Source: Vespula vulgaris
Lineage: Eukaryota > Arthropoda > Insecta > Hymenoptera > Vespidae
Direction of reading: 5' to 3'
NCBI RefSeq assembly: GCF_905475345.1
Contig: NC_066591.1
Span: 1,345,001-1,409,000 of the forward strand
DNA length: 64,000 nt
Part shown: one piece after another, positions 27,268 to 38,688 of the stretch
Layout of the letters: the number at the start of each line of letters is the position of its first letter
Numbering within the stretch: position 1 is the first letter of the stretch
Program-made: the position numbers and the translations under genes
Notes under the pieces: generated by a model
Database searches by the model: none
What the model was told of the DNA's origin: nothing
Seen by the model: only the letters and a program-made list of their open reading frames with translations

Positions 27268-28317
27268 TAAAGCAAAGTTTTCTCTCATTAAACGTTCGAT
27301 TACTCGAGATCCATTGACATTTATTACAATGATTTACTAGATATTTTCACTTTTGCAAATATAATTACTTTCTTCTGTTACTTTGATTTCTTTTATATTC
27401 CGTAAATGCTCGTCTTAATTACAATTAACGAATTTCTAGTAGGTAAAACGTTCGTAAGATTCTATTAAAGTCTAAGACATTTATCAAAAAATATTTCGTA
27501 TCCATCCACACACACACACGCACGCACAAATAAAAAAAAACTTGTATATATTGTATAACTATGAGTTTTATATATACATTTGTTGTGACACTCGAGTGAT
27601 CTTTATTCGTAATATTCGTAATGTTTTATATTATAAGAAAGATAGGAAATAGAATCGATAGATCGATCTATGTAGTAGAAAGATGTCTCAGAATACTCGT
27701 GAGAGTCTCTCTTATTCTCTCTTTCTCTCTCTCTCTTTCTTTCTTGAGGCACGCGGCATGGCACGCTACCCAATGAGCTCCTGTGGCGCTCACCGGGCTT
27801 CGACACCCACACGCCGTGTCGCCTCACCAAACACATAAATAATATTGGGCCGCCGTGCCGGTTCGTTCGTATTATTGTTCGCCGAAAAAAGAGCTTTTTC
27901 TTTAGAAAAGACAGAAGGAAAGAGTTCGCAGAGACATTCGTTTCTTTTTCTAAAAACAAGAAGAGTTTCTTAAGGAAACTCAACTACTCAACGTCATTTC
28001 CCCTTTTTCCCTGATCGTTGTGAGAATCGTTTCGAGAAAGTAAACGATAAAACGATCGAGCAAATATATACAATTCTCCAAATCATCTTGAGATTATTTG
28101 ATATTCATTAAATATCTACAAGTGTGTATATGCGTGTACGTTTATACATAAAGAGAAGGAGAAAGAGAATGAGAGAGAAGACGATAGGATAGAGAATTTT
28201 TTCTCAAGAAAAAAAAAAAAGAGAGATAAAGAAATAATTTACTTGAACGTCGATCTCGTTTTTTGAAACTTCTCGAAAAAGATTTGGCATTTTTTTTTTT
28301 TTTTTTTTTTTTTGATA

Positions 28318-28402
28318 GAAACTTCAAAACGAATAGATTTTTATTTTATTTAAAACGTAAAAAGAAAGAAGAAAAAAATAATTCAACGAGTAATGATCGA
28401 TA
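28318..28402. repeat. Dispersed direct repeat, copy 2
   Basis: Second copy of the 27175-27267 repeat in the same orientation, preceded by a long poly(T) run (about 28290-28313). The 1.14-kb spacing means this is a local duplication or a small dispersed element. Confidence 0.75.
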
Positions 28403-29114
28403 CATTTTAAACGATACATACATACACACGTACAACGACGTCTCATTTTTCTTTAATCATCGCGAATCGTTTGAGGGCGGAAGAAAAGAAAGAGAGGAAG
28501 GAAAGATGAAAAAGAAAAAGAAAAAGAAGAAACGATTAAACGAGTAAAATTTTCGAAATTACCCCGATCACCTGTCCACGATCTACAGGAAAAATATCTC
28601 TCTCTAACTCGGTACGTCTGGCTATGTGTACGAGAGAGAAAAGACAGACAGAGAGAGAGAAAGAGAGAAAGAGAGAAAGAGAGAGAGAGATAGAAAGAAA
28701 ATGACGCGACCGTCGTGGATATCTCGTGAAAACAAGCGTCGGCCGTGAATCATTTCGTTGGATTTGTTCGAGGCATCATCCTTGGTTTGCAGGGGCGTGC
28801 ATTTGAATAGGAACGACAGTCGTGCATCAGTGAGACGACTTTTGAAGTGCGAGAGAGGAGTTGAGGTAAAAAGAAAGAGAAAATGAGAGAAAGAAAGAGA
28901 AAGAGAGAGAATGAGAAAGAGAGAGAGAGGAATAACGTAGATGGCTGAGAGAGTGGCATCGTAACACGAAGTACCACTGTCCCCTTTATATCCACGAACA
29001 TAAGCTCACAAAGTTATTGGCCCATTCGGACCTCCTGCCTTCACGCAGGCACCGGCCCGTTTCTCATTCACGTGTCCGACGGCGTTACTTTGCGTTGTGG
29101 AACCCTCCCCGAAC

Positions 29115-29205
29115 CTCTTCCACCTCCTCCTCCTCCTCCACCTCCTCCTCAACCTTGTTCTCGTCTTCGTCTTCGTCCTCGTCCTCGTCCTCGTCATCCT
29201 CTTTC
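29115..29205. repeat. (CCT)n / (CGTCCT)n run
   Basis: Cytosine-rich trinucleotide units (CCT, then CGT/CCT) sit inside a GC-rich island. The serine-rich and arginine-rich frames on the two strands are repeat artefacts. Confidence 0.75.
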
Positions 29206-30114
29206 GATCTCATCCCTCTGTAAAAATTGTTAAGTTTTCTCTCTTAACAAATAGACAGAGATAGATACATACAGATGGATTGAGAGAGAGAGAGAGAGAG
29301 AAAGAGATTACGAAAAGATAGAAAATTTAAAGTTCTGTTCGTTCGAAACGACCTTACGAAATTCTTTCCATGCCCTTTATTTCGATGCCCTGGGCTTAAA
29401 CTTGGCCTACCCTCCTTTCATTTGAAATTCATCCTTTGCTGGAAGAGGAGCGATCGCGAATAGCCCCGAAGTAGATTTTCGGTCGGCTACCGGACAGGGA
29501 AGGTATGAAGAGAGGGAGAGAAGAGGAGGAAGAAAGGAAAAAAGAAGGAAAGAGAGAGAGAGAGAGAGAGAGAGGGAAAGAGAGTAAATGACAGGCTTCG
29601 TCTACCGCCCCGGGGTACCGGCCATGATTATTTTGATTAATTTCTCCCGTCATTCGGTAGCTCGACGCCGCTAGGATATTCGTACGGTTAAGAAATAACA
29701 ACGATTCGTGAAAAGCGTTGTGTCCGTTCATAAAAAGAAAAAAAATGGACAGAAAGAATATCAAAATGAAATAAATAAAAAAAAAAAAGAACGTACGAGA
29801 AGAAGAAAAAAGAACAAGAAAAAATATGGAAAAGAAAAAATAAAAAGAGGAAAATAAAGAGAGAACGAAGAGATGTTTTTTCTTTTCTTTTTCCTTCGAT
29901 CAAGGGGATAATAAAAAAGGAGTAAATCGATTTAATTCGATTATCGTTCCCCTCTTCGGTCTAGAGATATACCTATCTGCTTTGTAAGTATAGGTAATGA
30001 TTCGATATATATATAATATATATGTGTGTGTATATTGTGTATATATATATATATAGATATATATATATATTTCTCTTCTTCAAGAGATAAAGAGAGAGAG
30101 AGAGAGAGAGAACT

Positions 30115-30400
30115 GGCATAACGTACGGCAGCCATTTTCATCATTCCGCAAGAAATTGCGAGCGTCGATGATCGTCCATGGGGCCTCTGCGCTTGGTAAT
30201 TCGGTCTAATTCCGCCAGGTCCACCAGTGATTTCGGCTATCTACCATAATCGGTGGGGCCCCGCCTCGCGCCAAGAAACCGAAAGCACCCGGGAACGTAA
30301 TGGGATGGAATTAAGAGGAGACGTGCCCTTCGCTAATCTATTAATTCCTACACGCGAGAGAGATCACCGGTCCGGGCGTCGAACGAAACGAGTTTTTCGA
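30115..30400. promoter_or_regulatory. Candidate enhancer island
   Basis: This is a non-repetitive, GC-richer block in an AT-rich spacer. It contains homeodomain-type sites GGTAATTCGG, TCTAATTCC and CTATTAATTCC and no credible reading frame. It stands out from its microsatellite surroundings. Regulatory function is inferred from composition and motif content only. Confidence 0.3.
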
Positions 30401-30411
30401 ACTACTATGTA

Positions 30412-30451
30412 AGTATGTATGTATGTATATATGTATGTACGTACGTATATA

Positions 30452-30487
<36 letters not shown>

Positions 30488-30515
30488 CTTACGTACATAC
30501 GTATGTACATACGTG
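30412..30515. repeat. (GTAT)n/(TAAG)n array with inverted arms
   Basis: GTATGTAC-type units on the left and GTACATAC-type units on the right flank a central (TAAG)n run. The left and right flanks are nearly complementary, so the array could fold as a hairpin. Confidence 0.7.
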
Positions 30516-30777
30516 AACTACACGTAATGTAAGCACACGAGTTATTTTTTTTTTCTTTTCTTTTTTTATTTTTTTTTTTTGTCTTCTTTCTACCCTTCTT
30601 AAGTTAAGTACTCACTTATTCGCTTCTTTTTGACGTAGAAAAAAAAATAAGAGAAAATTATAGAAAATTAAGAAAGAGGATACGACGAAGGTTACTTTGG
30701 CATCATACATTGTTGGTATACGGTAATTGGTACGGTAATTAGTATAGTAATGATATTTTGTAGTAGTCATATGAAAT

Positions 30778-30888
30778 TAAGAATTTTTACAGAAAATATT
30801 GAATATTTATGAAGAAATTATGAAAATAGACTTTTTTGTCTTGTTCTTTTTTTGCTTTATCTTATCTTTTCTTTCTTTTTCTTTTCCT

Positions 30889-30935
<47 letters not shown>

Positions 30936-31172
30936 TTTCAACGTGAACCATCGAGAAATGTTTCGCGATAGGTATAAGAAGTTAAGGATGTTTACAGAAA
31001 ATGGAATATGTATGAACGAACTATGAAAATGATTTTCTTTTTTTTTATTCTCGTTCTTTTTTTATTTTATTTTATTTTTCTTTTTCTTTTTCCTTCTTTT
31101 TTCTTTTTGTCCCTTTTCACCGTGAGTCATCGAAAAAATATGCCAAGGGATTTTATAAGAGGCTATGCGGAC
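30778..31172. repeat. Tandem duplication, unit about 200 bp
   Basis: Copy 1 (about 30778-30985) and copy 2 (about 30986-31172) share TTTACAGAAAAT, GAATAT.TATGAA, TTATGAAAAT, a long pyrimidine run, CGTGA.(C/T)CATCGA and a following ATG(T/C). The pyrimidine runs differ in length. Confidence 0.7.
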
Positions 31173-32066
31173 AGAACAGCCACACAAGTCTTTCTTATCG
31201 AACGTAGAGAAGGACGAAACATATTCGTCCGGCGTCAGCTTATCGTCGCTACTTATACGACATTAGGGTCTCAGAGTTATAATGAACAAACTCATCCGTC
31301 TTCTCTGTTACCATTTTTACTATCCAGGTAGAGAATACCGTTCGTTCGTACTTCTTCTTCTTCTTCTTTCTTGTATCTTTTTGTTTTACCTCTCTATCTT
31401 GAAATTTTCCTGATATCGGTAATAATAATAATAAAAAGAATGAAAAATAAAAAAAGGAAAATGAAATAGGAAAAAATAATATAAAAAAAAAAGGAAGACA
31501 GAAACGTGATAACGTTAAAAATATATGAATACTTCTAAAGCACTTAATTCTCTTGCCTTTATATTTATATATTATACGTTGTTTAAAATTCATACGATAA
31601 TAGCAACGTGTAAAACGTTATCGATGAAATATACACGAACGAAATAAATTCATATTTATTTTCTACTTTATTTCATCCAATGTTAACAGCGATAAAGAAG
31701 AAAAAAGAAAAGGAAACATTACAAATTACTATTACACTTTTGTTTCACAATAACTAAGCGCACGAAAATGAAATCGGTTAGGTATCGACAAATTTGTTAT
31801 CTCTTCTAAAAAAAAAATCATAATCTCGTAATCAATATCGACATAACGATATATGCAACAAAAGAAAAAAGAAGAAGAAAGGAAAAAGAAAATCTAAGTT
31901 ATTGAAAATGACCAATCAGGAAGAAGAGAGTGGGGGATGGAACGAGAGTAAAACTTTTATCTCGATGAAATTTCAATGAAATAAATGCTTGCGAAATAAA
32001 ATCCTGCGAAATAAAAATTCGTCGGGCATTAACACTCGCAGGAGAAAATTGTTCGCATTTCTCAAA

Positions 32067-32130
32067 GATGAAGACGAAGAAGAAGAAGACGAAGAAGAAG
32101 AAGAAGAAGAAGAAGAAGAAGAAGAAGAGA
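32067..32130. repeat. (GAA)n microsatellite
   Basis: Tandem GAA/GAC units on the plus strand. The acidic (plus) and serine (minus) frames are repeat artefacts. Confidence 0.9.
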
Positions 32131-32329
32131 AACAGGAAGGTAGAGGAGAGGGATGGAAGAGGAACAAGGGTGGTCGGTAAGAGAAGACGATGCGTATATA
32201 TTCTTTTTCGGGACTGACGAGCATCAAGTTCTTCATCTCTCTCTTTCTTTCTTTCTTCCTCTTTCTCTTGCTCTCTCGTTCTATCTATCTACCTTTCTCT
32301 CTCTGTTTCTGAGAGCACGAACACAAGCA

Positions 32330-32610
32330 CAACGAAAGGAGCGGACAGCGGATCCGGCGCTGACGCTCATTACGATGATTGGCAGATTCAATTAACGAGG
32401 AGCCGAGCTCCACCGTAGCGCGGGGTCGCGCCGGCTTAACCTCGGCTAAATATTATTAATAATAATCAGCTCATTACCGGCTCCATTAATTATCCGACTG
32501 CATACGCGACTGCATACCCGATATCTGCCTCCAGGAGCGCACTAAATTCGATTCTCCTGTTCTCGAACGGGAACGAGAACGATATTAACCGTACACCCGT
32601 GTAGATCATT
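32330..32610. promoter_or_regulatory. Candidate enhancer island rich in homeodomain sites
   Basis: This is the clearest enhancer-like island of the spacer. It is non-repetitive and GC-rich with dense homeodomain-type motifs: CTCATTACG, TCAATTAACG, GCTCATTACC and CCATTAATTATCC, plus GATGATTGGC and an AT cluster TATTATTAATAATAATC. It has no reading frame of note. Given the neighbouring homeobox gene, a role in controlling aristaless is plausible but unproven, and the nearer integrin gene is an alternative target. Confidence 0.38.
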
Positions 32611-33289
32611 CACTACTACTAACTACTACTATCTCTCGTTTCTACTCGAAAAAAATGATTTTGAAAAAAATTTCTAAGTACTTTGGTAAGTACTTATCTA
32701 TCCTTATCTATCCTAATCTATCTATATGTAGAACGTTTGAACGACATTTTTTTCTTCTTTTCTCATCTTCCTCTTTTTTATTATTTTCTTTTTTTTCTTC
32801 TTTCATTGCGTCTGAGATCATTGTTAAAATATTACTTTTCTTCGATCGAGGAGAAAATTATCTTTGCGAGTAATTTTATTCTTTCTTTTTTTTATACTGA
32901 CATGAAACACTACTCGTCGTATTTGAACTCGTTAGATTTTCACACACACACACATGTATAGATACTTCTGTCGATATAAGACACAAAGAATGAAAGAGAG
33001 ATGAAAGAGAGAATGAGAGAGAGAGAGAGAGAGAGAGAAAGAGTTCAAAGGAGTGCCGCCAATTGAAATTTTTTGACAAATCACGACTACCGTTGCCCAT
33101 GGCTATATATAACTACATACATATGTATCATATCTAAAGAAAAGATTTTCAATCGTAGTACAGAGGGATGCGCACGTGGGTGTTACCTACACGTATCTAT
33201 CTACTTACTTACTTACTTACTTACGTCTTAGTGATAATACATACACACGTATGCTCGTACACACGTAAAAGGAATATTAATCCATTTAA

Positions 33290-33600
33290 CAAACTCATTA
33301 TCATCGGTGAGATACGCCGAACGTTTACCGTGCGGCGCGCAACTCGCCGTTACGGCGCGAACTCAGAGTCGTCCTATCTTCTTCTTCTTTCTTCGGAGAA
33401 CCCCGGGCGTATTAGCGAGTTGGCACCCCTGCGGCTTGATTTACGGGCTCCAACTAACGAGCCTCGAGCCTGCGTCTTCGAGCGAGTGCTCGACCGAGAA
33501 TCATCCAACTTGGTACATAGCCACCAACATCCGAGAACAAGCACGACTCGACGGCAGCTACTTCGCGAACGAAGCTAAAGACTTATACCTATCTACTCCA
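33290..33600. promoter_or_regulatory. GC-rich non-repetitive island
   Basis: About 300 bases of balanced-composition sequence with CpG-containing motifs such as GCGGCGCGC. Two plus-strand frames of 136 codons cross it, but they start in flanking simple sequence, lack splice sites that extend them and show no recognisable domain. It could be a regulatory element or an unrecognised exon. Confidence 0.25.
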
Positions 33601-34217
33601 TACTCAAGCCGTCGGATTGATGCGAATGGACAAAAAAGGGATTGGAAGGGTGATGTGCTGGTTATCGAGACACCCTTGACCTTATATTTTTCTGAATTTG
33701 ATCTTATTCCTCTATGACGTTTAACGATCCTATGAATTATATATGTACATGTGTATGTATATTTAATATTAGTTAGTTGAAATCTTTTGTATTTTATCTA
33801 TTGTTCGAACATCTGTTAAATTGTAATATCAATTTTATATCGTAGGATTACGATATAGGATTGCTAATTTTAATACGGTGTAGATATATTTTGTTGTTAA
33901 ACTTTATATCGATTTTAAAATATCTAGTGACTCTATAGTTTTATTATTGATATACATATATTTATATATATATACATATATATATTTCTTTTTGTTAAAC
34001 TTAACATTGTCTTTAAAATGTTAATTGTGTCACTTCTGTTACTGTTCTATGTAATTTAATGCACACACAAATTTGTGTAAAATGTAACATTAACGTAAAA
34101 ATATTAACAAAGTCAATCCTGTTACAATTCCACGTAATCATATATAATTTGTAATCAAATGAAAATAGAGATAGAAACCTATTAAAATATGGAAAAATGG
34201 AATCTCTTTCGAAAATC

Positions 34218-34280
<63 letters not shown>
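34218..34280. repeat. (TC)n microsatellite
   Basis: One of the longest uninterrupted TC runs in the window, about 60 bases. Confidence 0.9.
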
Positions 34281-34287
<7 letters not shown>

Positions 34288-34369
34288 TTCTTTTTTCTTT
34301 TTCTGTCCTCGTTTTTTTTCTTCTTGTCGATCGTTAAAATATACATAGGTAATACGTAGGAAGTTTACA

Positions 34370-34610
34370 CAAGGAAAGAGTTAAAGAAGCCGGTTCGAAC
34401 AAGTTCGCTTGGTTTCAACTCGAAAGCTCGAAACGAAGGCGACGAATACACAGGCCTCAGCAGCCCCGGGGGCTGATTGGCCCGTATTTGGTTCTAATTA
34501 AGGCACCGGCGTCGGTCATTAGCGGCCGCGAAAACGAACAACATTGTTCTGCGAACGAGACGAAAGGTAAAACGTACCGACCGAAGGCGCGCGCGGCATA
34601 AATCAACTTT
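34370..34610. promoter_or_regulatory. GC-rich island with TAATTA and CATTAG sites
   Basis: A non-repetitive island with CCCCGGGGGC, TTCTAATTAAGG and GTCATTAGCGG. There is no coding frame. Composition and motifs suggest an enhancer, by the same reasoning as the other islands of this spacer. Confidence 0.3.
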
Positions 34611-35187
34611 CAAAGATACCTGTCGCCTTCGCTCGTTTCACGACCGTGTAAACTACTACGGTATCTCCGTCTATGTACGTATGGGTTTTATCACCGTAAC
34701 GAGACGATTCCTTTTTTTTTTCTTTGTTCTTTTTTCTTATTTTTTTCCCCTCTCTTTTCTTCTTTTTTTTTTTTTGGTACTCTTTTCGTACATGGTTCTT
34801 TCTCACGAGCACCCTCGGCTAAAATCGTTTTTACAAATATTATTCTTGTTTCTTTCCAAACGCGATTTTTATCGACGACGAAAAAGAAGAGATAAAATAT
34901 TCGAACAGCGCCGCTGTTGTTTCGTACGATTAAAAAAATAAGAAAGAAAGAAAGAAAGAAGACTTTGATTATTCCACATAATTATTTCTAAAGATAATTT
35001 ATGTAATATCGAACGAGGAAGCGACTCTTTTTTTTCTTTCTTTTTTCTTTCGTAATGTATCGAGTTTATATGTTGGAAAATTTTAATAAGTATCTTAATA
35101 CCTTGAGAATATAGATTTTCATCGAGGAAAAATACTTGTGCGATCTCTAACTCTGCTGCGATCTAAGGTATTTCGCGATCCGCCATA

Positions 35188-35262
35188 TCGAAGAAGAAGA
35201 AGAAGAAGAAGAAGAAGAAGAAGAAGAAGAAGAAGAAGAGGAGGAGGAGGAGGAGGAGGAGG
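35188..35262. repeat. (GAA)n then (GAG)n microsatellite
   Basis: GAA units switch to GAG/GGA units. The arginine/glycine and leucine/proline frames across it are artefacts. Confidence 0.9.
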
Positions 35263-36959
35263 AACAAAAAGAAAAATAAAAAGAAGAAGAAGAAAAAGAA
35301 GAGGGGAAGACAGCGAGCAATGCTCGCGGACTCGCATAATTGGCGCTATGGGCGCCCGATCGGGGCAGCTTAGCATGGCTAGGCTTCGTGAGGGCAACCG
35401 ACGCTGGATGAAGAGATTTACAATGTTCCCGGCCGTAAAATAATCAATAAAATCTCTACAATGTAAAGAAACGGACGTGCGGCGGTGATTTAGTGTACGC
35501 CGGGGATCTCTCTGCTTTCTACTCTTTCTATCTTTCTTCGTATTCCACAAGCAACCCCAGTTAGCTTCTAACATTTTTTATTACCAAACTTGTCTTCGCG
35601 ACTTCGATTCCTTTTATTTCCCTTCGAAATTTAACCAACGTGTAGTGTATTGAAACGTGCGCTTTTCTATATCTTCTTTCTTTTCTTTTTATTTATTTTT
35701 TTTTCTCTCTTCAAAGTAGGCAGCTACGATTGAAAGGAAAAAAATTGTTTACGTGAAACTGAATTTCTTTTTAAACTGAAAACTACGGGGAAAGGAAGAA
35801 AAAGAAGGAATGAAAACACGTAGAGAAGGGAAAGGAAAAAAGATTCGCAAATGTTTCAAGATGGAAGCGAAGCGGTTAATTACTCGCCGACTCATCAACC
35901 CGATCTCCATTTGCGAACGTAAGTCAACCAAATGACGTTCGCCGTTGCTCTCCGTGGCACATGGAACAGAGCTAAAAGGCGTGGCACTGCCCATTTCAAA
36001 CGGCACGTTTTCTACTCTTTACGAGGCGTTAAAGGCGCGGTGATTGATGGCCAGGGAGCAACAAATAAAGTTATGCCAATGAGATGAGAAAGAACGAGAT
36101 AGAAAGGAACACGGGAAAAGATATAGTGGGATGCGTTTGAAAAGTGTATAATTTTCTTCAATTCATCTTGAATTTTATTCTGCTGGGGTCGAGGGAGATT
36201 GATAAAAATAAAAAAGAAATAAAAAATAAATAAAAAGAAGAAAAAAAGATTAAAAAAGAAGAAGAAGAAGAAGAAGAAGAAAAGGAAAGGGAAAAAAGAA
36301 AGAATATAGAAAAATGGCCGACGGTAATCTTTCGAGTAGTGATGGCTAATCAAGTCGTAGGTATCTCAATGTGGTCAGAGCTTTAGCTTTCTGACTACTC
36401 GAGAAGAAATAAGTACTATCTTATAGGGTGGTTCGAGTCCCTTCAGGGCTTTTGCAGCGGGAGCCAAGTCTGGTGACGAATTTACGAGCTCCTTACGTGG
36501 TTGCCCTCCTCGAGTCAGGCATGGCAATAAAGTACGAGGCCAGAGGATATTCGAAACAATCGAACTCTCAGGAGGAGTCAGGATCTATCTCTTTCTTTCT
36601 CTATCTTTCTCTTTCTCTCTCATTTCTTTCTTTTCTTCTTTCGAAAGGAAGGCTCGATCAAATTTAAAACTGATTTACGAGCGATCGCCTTCGTTTCACG
36701 TTTCTCTCGATGGAAGAACCTAACCCTTCGTTTAGACATTTTTTTTCGGAATTTATCCTGTAATGTAACGAAGCACGAAAATATAATGGTGGGGATTCAA
36801 TAAGATAAAAGCAAAGGAAAGAGAAGGAGAGAGGAAGAGAAATAGAAATATTCTTTTCTAGTGTAATAAGAAAAGAAAAAAAAGAGAGAGAGAGAGAGAG
36901 ACAGAGAAGTAGAAGGATAAGAAAAAAATGAAGAGAAAAAAAGAAGAGAAGAGTCTTGC

Positions 36960-37130
36960 TCGTTTAACACAAGAAACGAAGCCGAGGACGCCCAGCGTCG
37001 TCGCCTGATTGGCTCGCTCATTAGCCGTCAATTAAACAACATGGCGCCTGTAGTTCTGCTTGCAGTTCCGCTTCCAATACGGTGGCGCTAGTTGTCGGAA
37101 TGCACCAAACTTGCATGCATATATGCATTC
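36960..37130. promoter_or_regulatory. Island with CCAAT and GCGCCATGTTG motifs (minus strand)
   Basis: A short GC-rich island just past the 3' end of the integrin gene. On the minus strand it has GAGCCAATCAGG (CCAAT box) followed by GGCGCCATGTTG, a motif often seen near insect transcription starts. It could be an unannotated promoter or an enhancer. No linked exon was found. Confidence 0.25.
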
Positions 37131-37321
37131 GAGTGAACGCGATATATAAATATATGTATATGTATATATGTGTGTGCATGAGTGTGTATAAAACATATGC
37201 AACATTTTCAGATGGTTACAAATCTTTTTTCTTATTGTTTTTGTTTTTCTTTTTGTTTTTTCTTCTTCTCTAGATTAGTCATTCATTCTTAAAATATATC
37301 GATTCCTATCATGATATTATC

Positions 37322-38652
37322 CTACATATTTTCACTGAACGTAGGATTGTTAAAAGTTGACGTTGCCTGCTTATAGAGAGGATTGTCACCCTGAAATCAA
37401 ATTTATTGACATAAGTTTGCTTGTTGGTATATGAAGAAAGAAAAAAAAATTGATAAATGAATAAATTAGTAATAGCGTCGTATGAAATAACTTTGTTATC
37501 CTGGAACGAAATTCATTAATGTAAATTTGTTTGAATACAAAAATCAATAATAATAGTAATAATAATAATAATAATAATAAACTCATAGAAAATTACTTAC
37601 ACGATCCCATCTGGCCAATATACACTCTCTTTGAAATTTTTCGAATTCTCTTTTATCATGAATCATTGTGTATATCTTCCATAGTAAAATAATTAATAAG
37701 CCTAGAAATATCGTACTTAATACGACGCCCAGTGAAACGGCTACGTAAACAATTATCGTATTCGTTATTTTCCCTTTTATAAAATCTTTCTAATACGGTC
37801 GAAAAATCTTGAAATTACCTAAAACGTCGATTGGTACGGGACATTCTCTCTCCTTTTGCGCTAGGATCTTAATCGTATTATCTTTACCTACATACTCGTA
37901 TTTGAAAACAAAGAAACAACCTTGGTCACCGTCGGTACGACAAAAATGAACATCCGATTTATAATCGTTTTCAGGATCTTCTTTCACAACGTCTACCTGA
38001 AAAATGAATCAACTTGAAAATTTTCGAAAGAGACACAACTCTTTCTTTTTGTCACTTCTAAATTATTTAAATAATTATTTAATATTTAGAATTAAAATTA
38101 ATAACAATTTATTGTAGCGCATCTAGCGCATGATTTACGAAATATATAATATAAATATATATATATGTATATATAGGATGTTTTATATGTATTATACAGA
38201 ATATTTATAATTATATACTTATATATACTTTATATATATATATAAAGAAAATTAGAGAATAATAATTTGTAATTAATAAAACTCACAATATCGATTTGAT
38301 AGGAGCAGTCGCAAGTTCCATTTTTCGCCAATGGACCAGTTCCATAAGCCATACATTCGACGCAATCTTTCAGTTCCTCGCATCTCTGACCGGGACAATT
38401 CTGTGTAAAATCATTTCGATTATTAACTTGTAAAAATTCCGAAAGAAAATCCGTCGCACGCGTGAGAGTAGGGTAGCTTGGAATTCGAGAGGCGGATAAT
38501 TATCGAATAACCGACAACGTTCCCCTTACCTACCGACGTAATTAGCCGTAAAAAAGTGAGACGATTAATTCGCCGACTTTACGATCGTCGGAGGTTGAGC
38601 GGAGGCACGTTGGTGTCTTGGAAAAAAAGAAAGAAAAAAAAGGAACAAAAAA

Positions 38653-38688
<36 letters not shown>

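Larger units (their letters stand above)
26900..32300. other. Spacer with islands and microsatellites
   Basis: No protein gene is supported. GC-richer islands lie at about 27740-27870, 28725-29100, 29340-29480, 29590-29690 and 30115-30400. The remainder is AT-rich or built of (GA)n, (GAA)n, (TATG)n and (TAAG)n repeats. Confidence 0.45.

Noticed and set aside
27747..27770. Partial resemblance to miR-124 (GGCACGCGG)
   Set aside because: Only the core matches and no standard miRNA hairpin forms.
27175..28402. Transposable element
   Set aside because: The repeated unit lacks terminal inverted repeats, target-site duplications and any transposase-like frame.
33168..33717. Two 136-codon plus-strand frames
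   Set aside because: They start in low-complexity sequence, overlap in different frames and show no family motif; kept only as a possible regulatory island.
36425..36445. tRNA-like B box GGTTCGAGTCC
   Set aside because: No matching A box, acceptor stem or T-stem pairing could be built around it.
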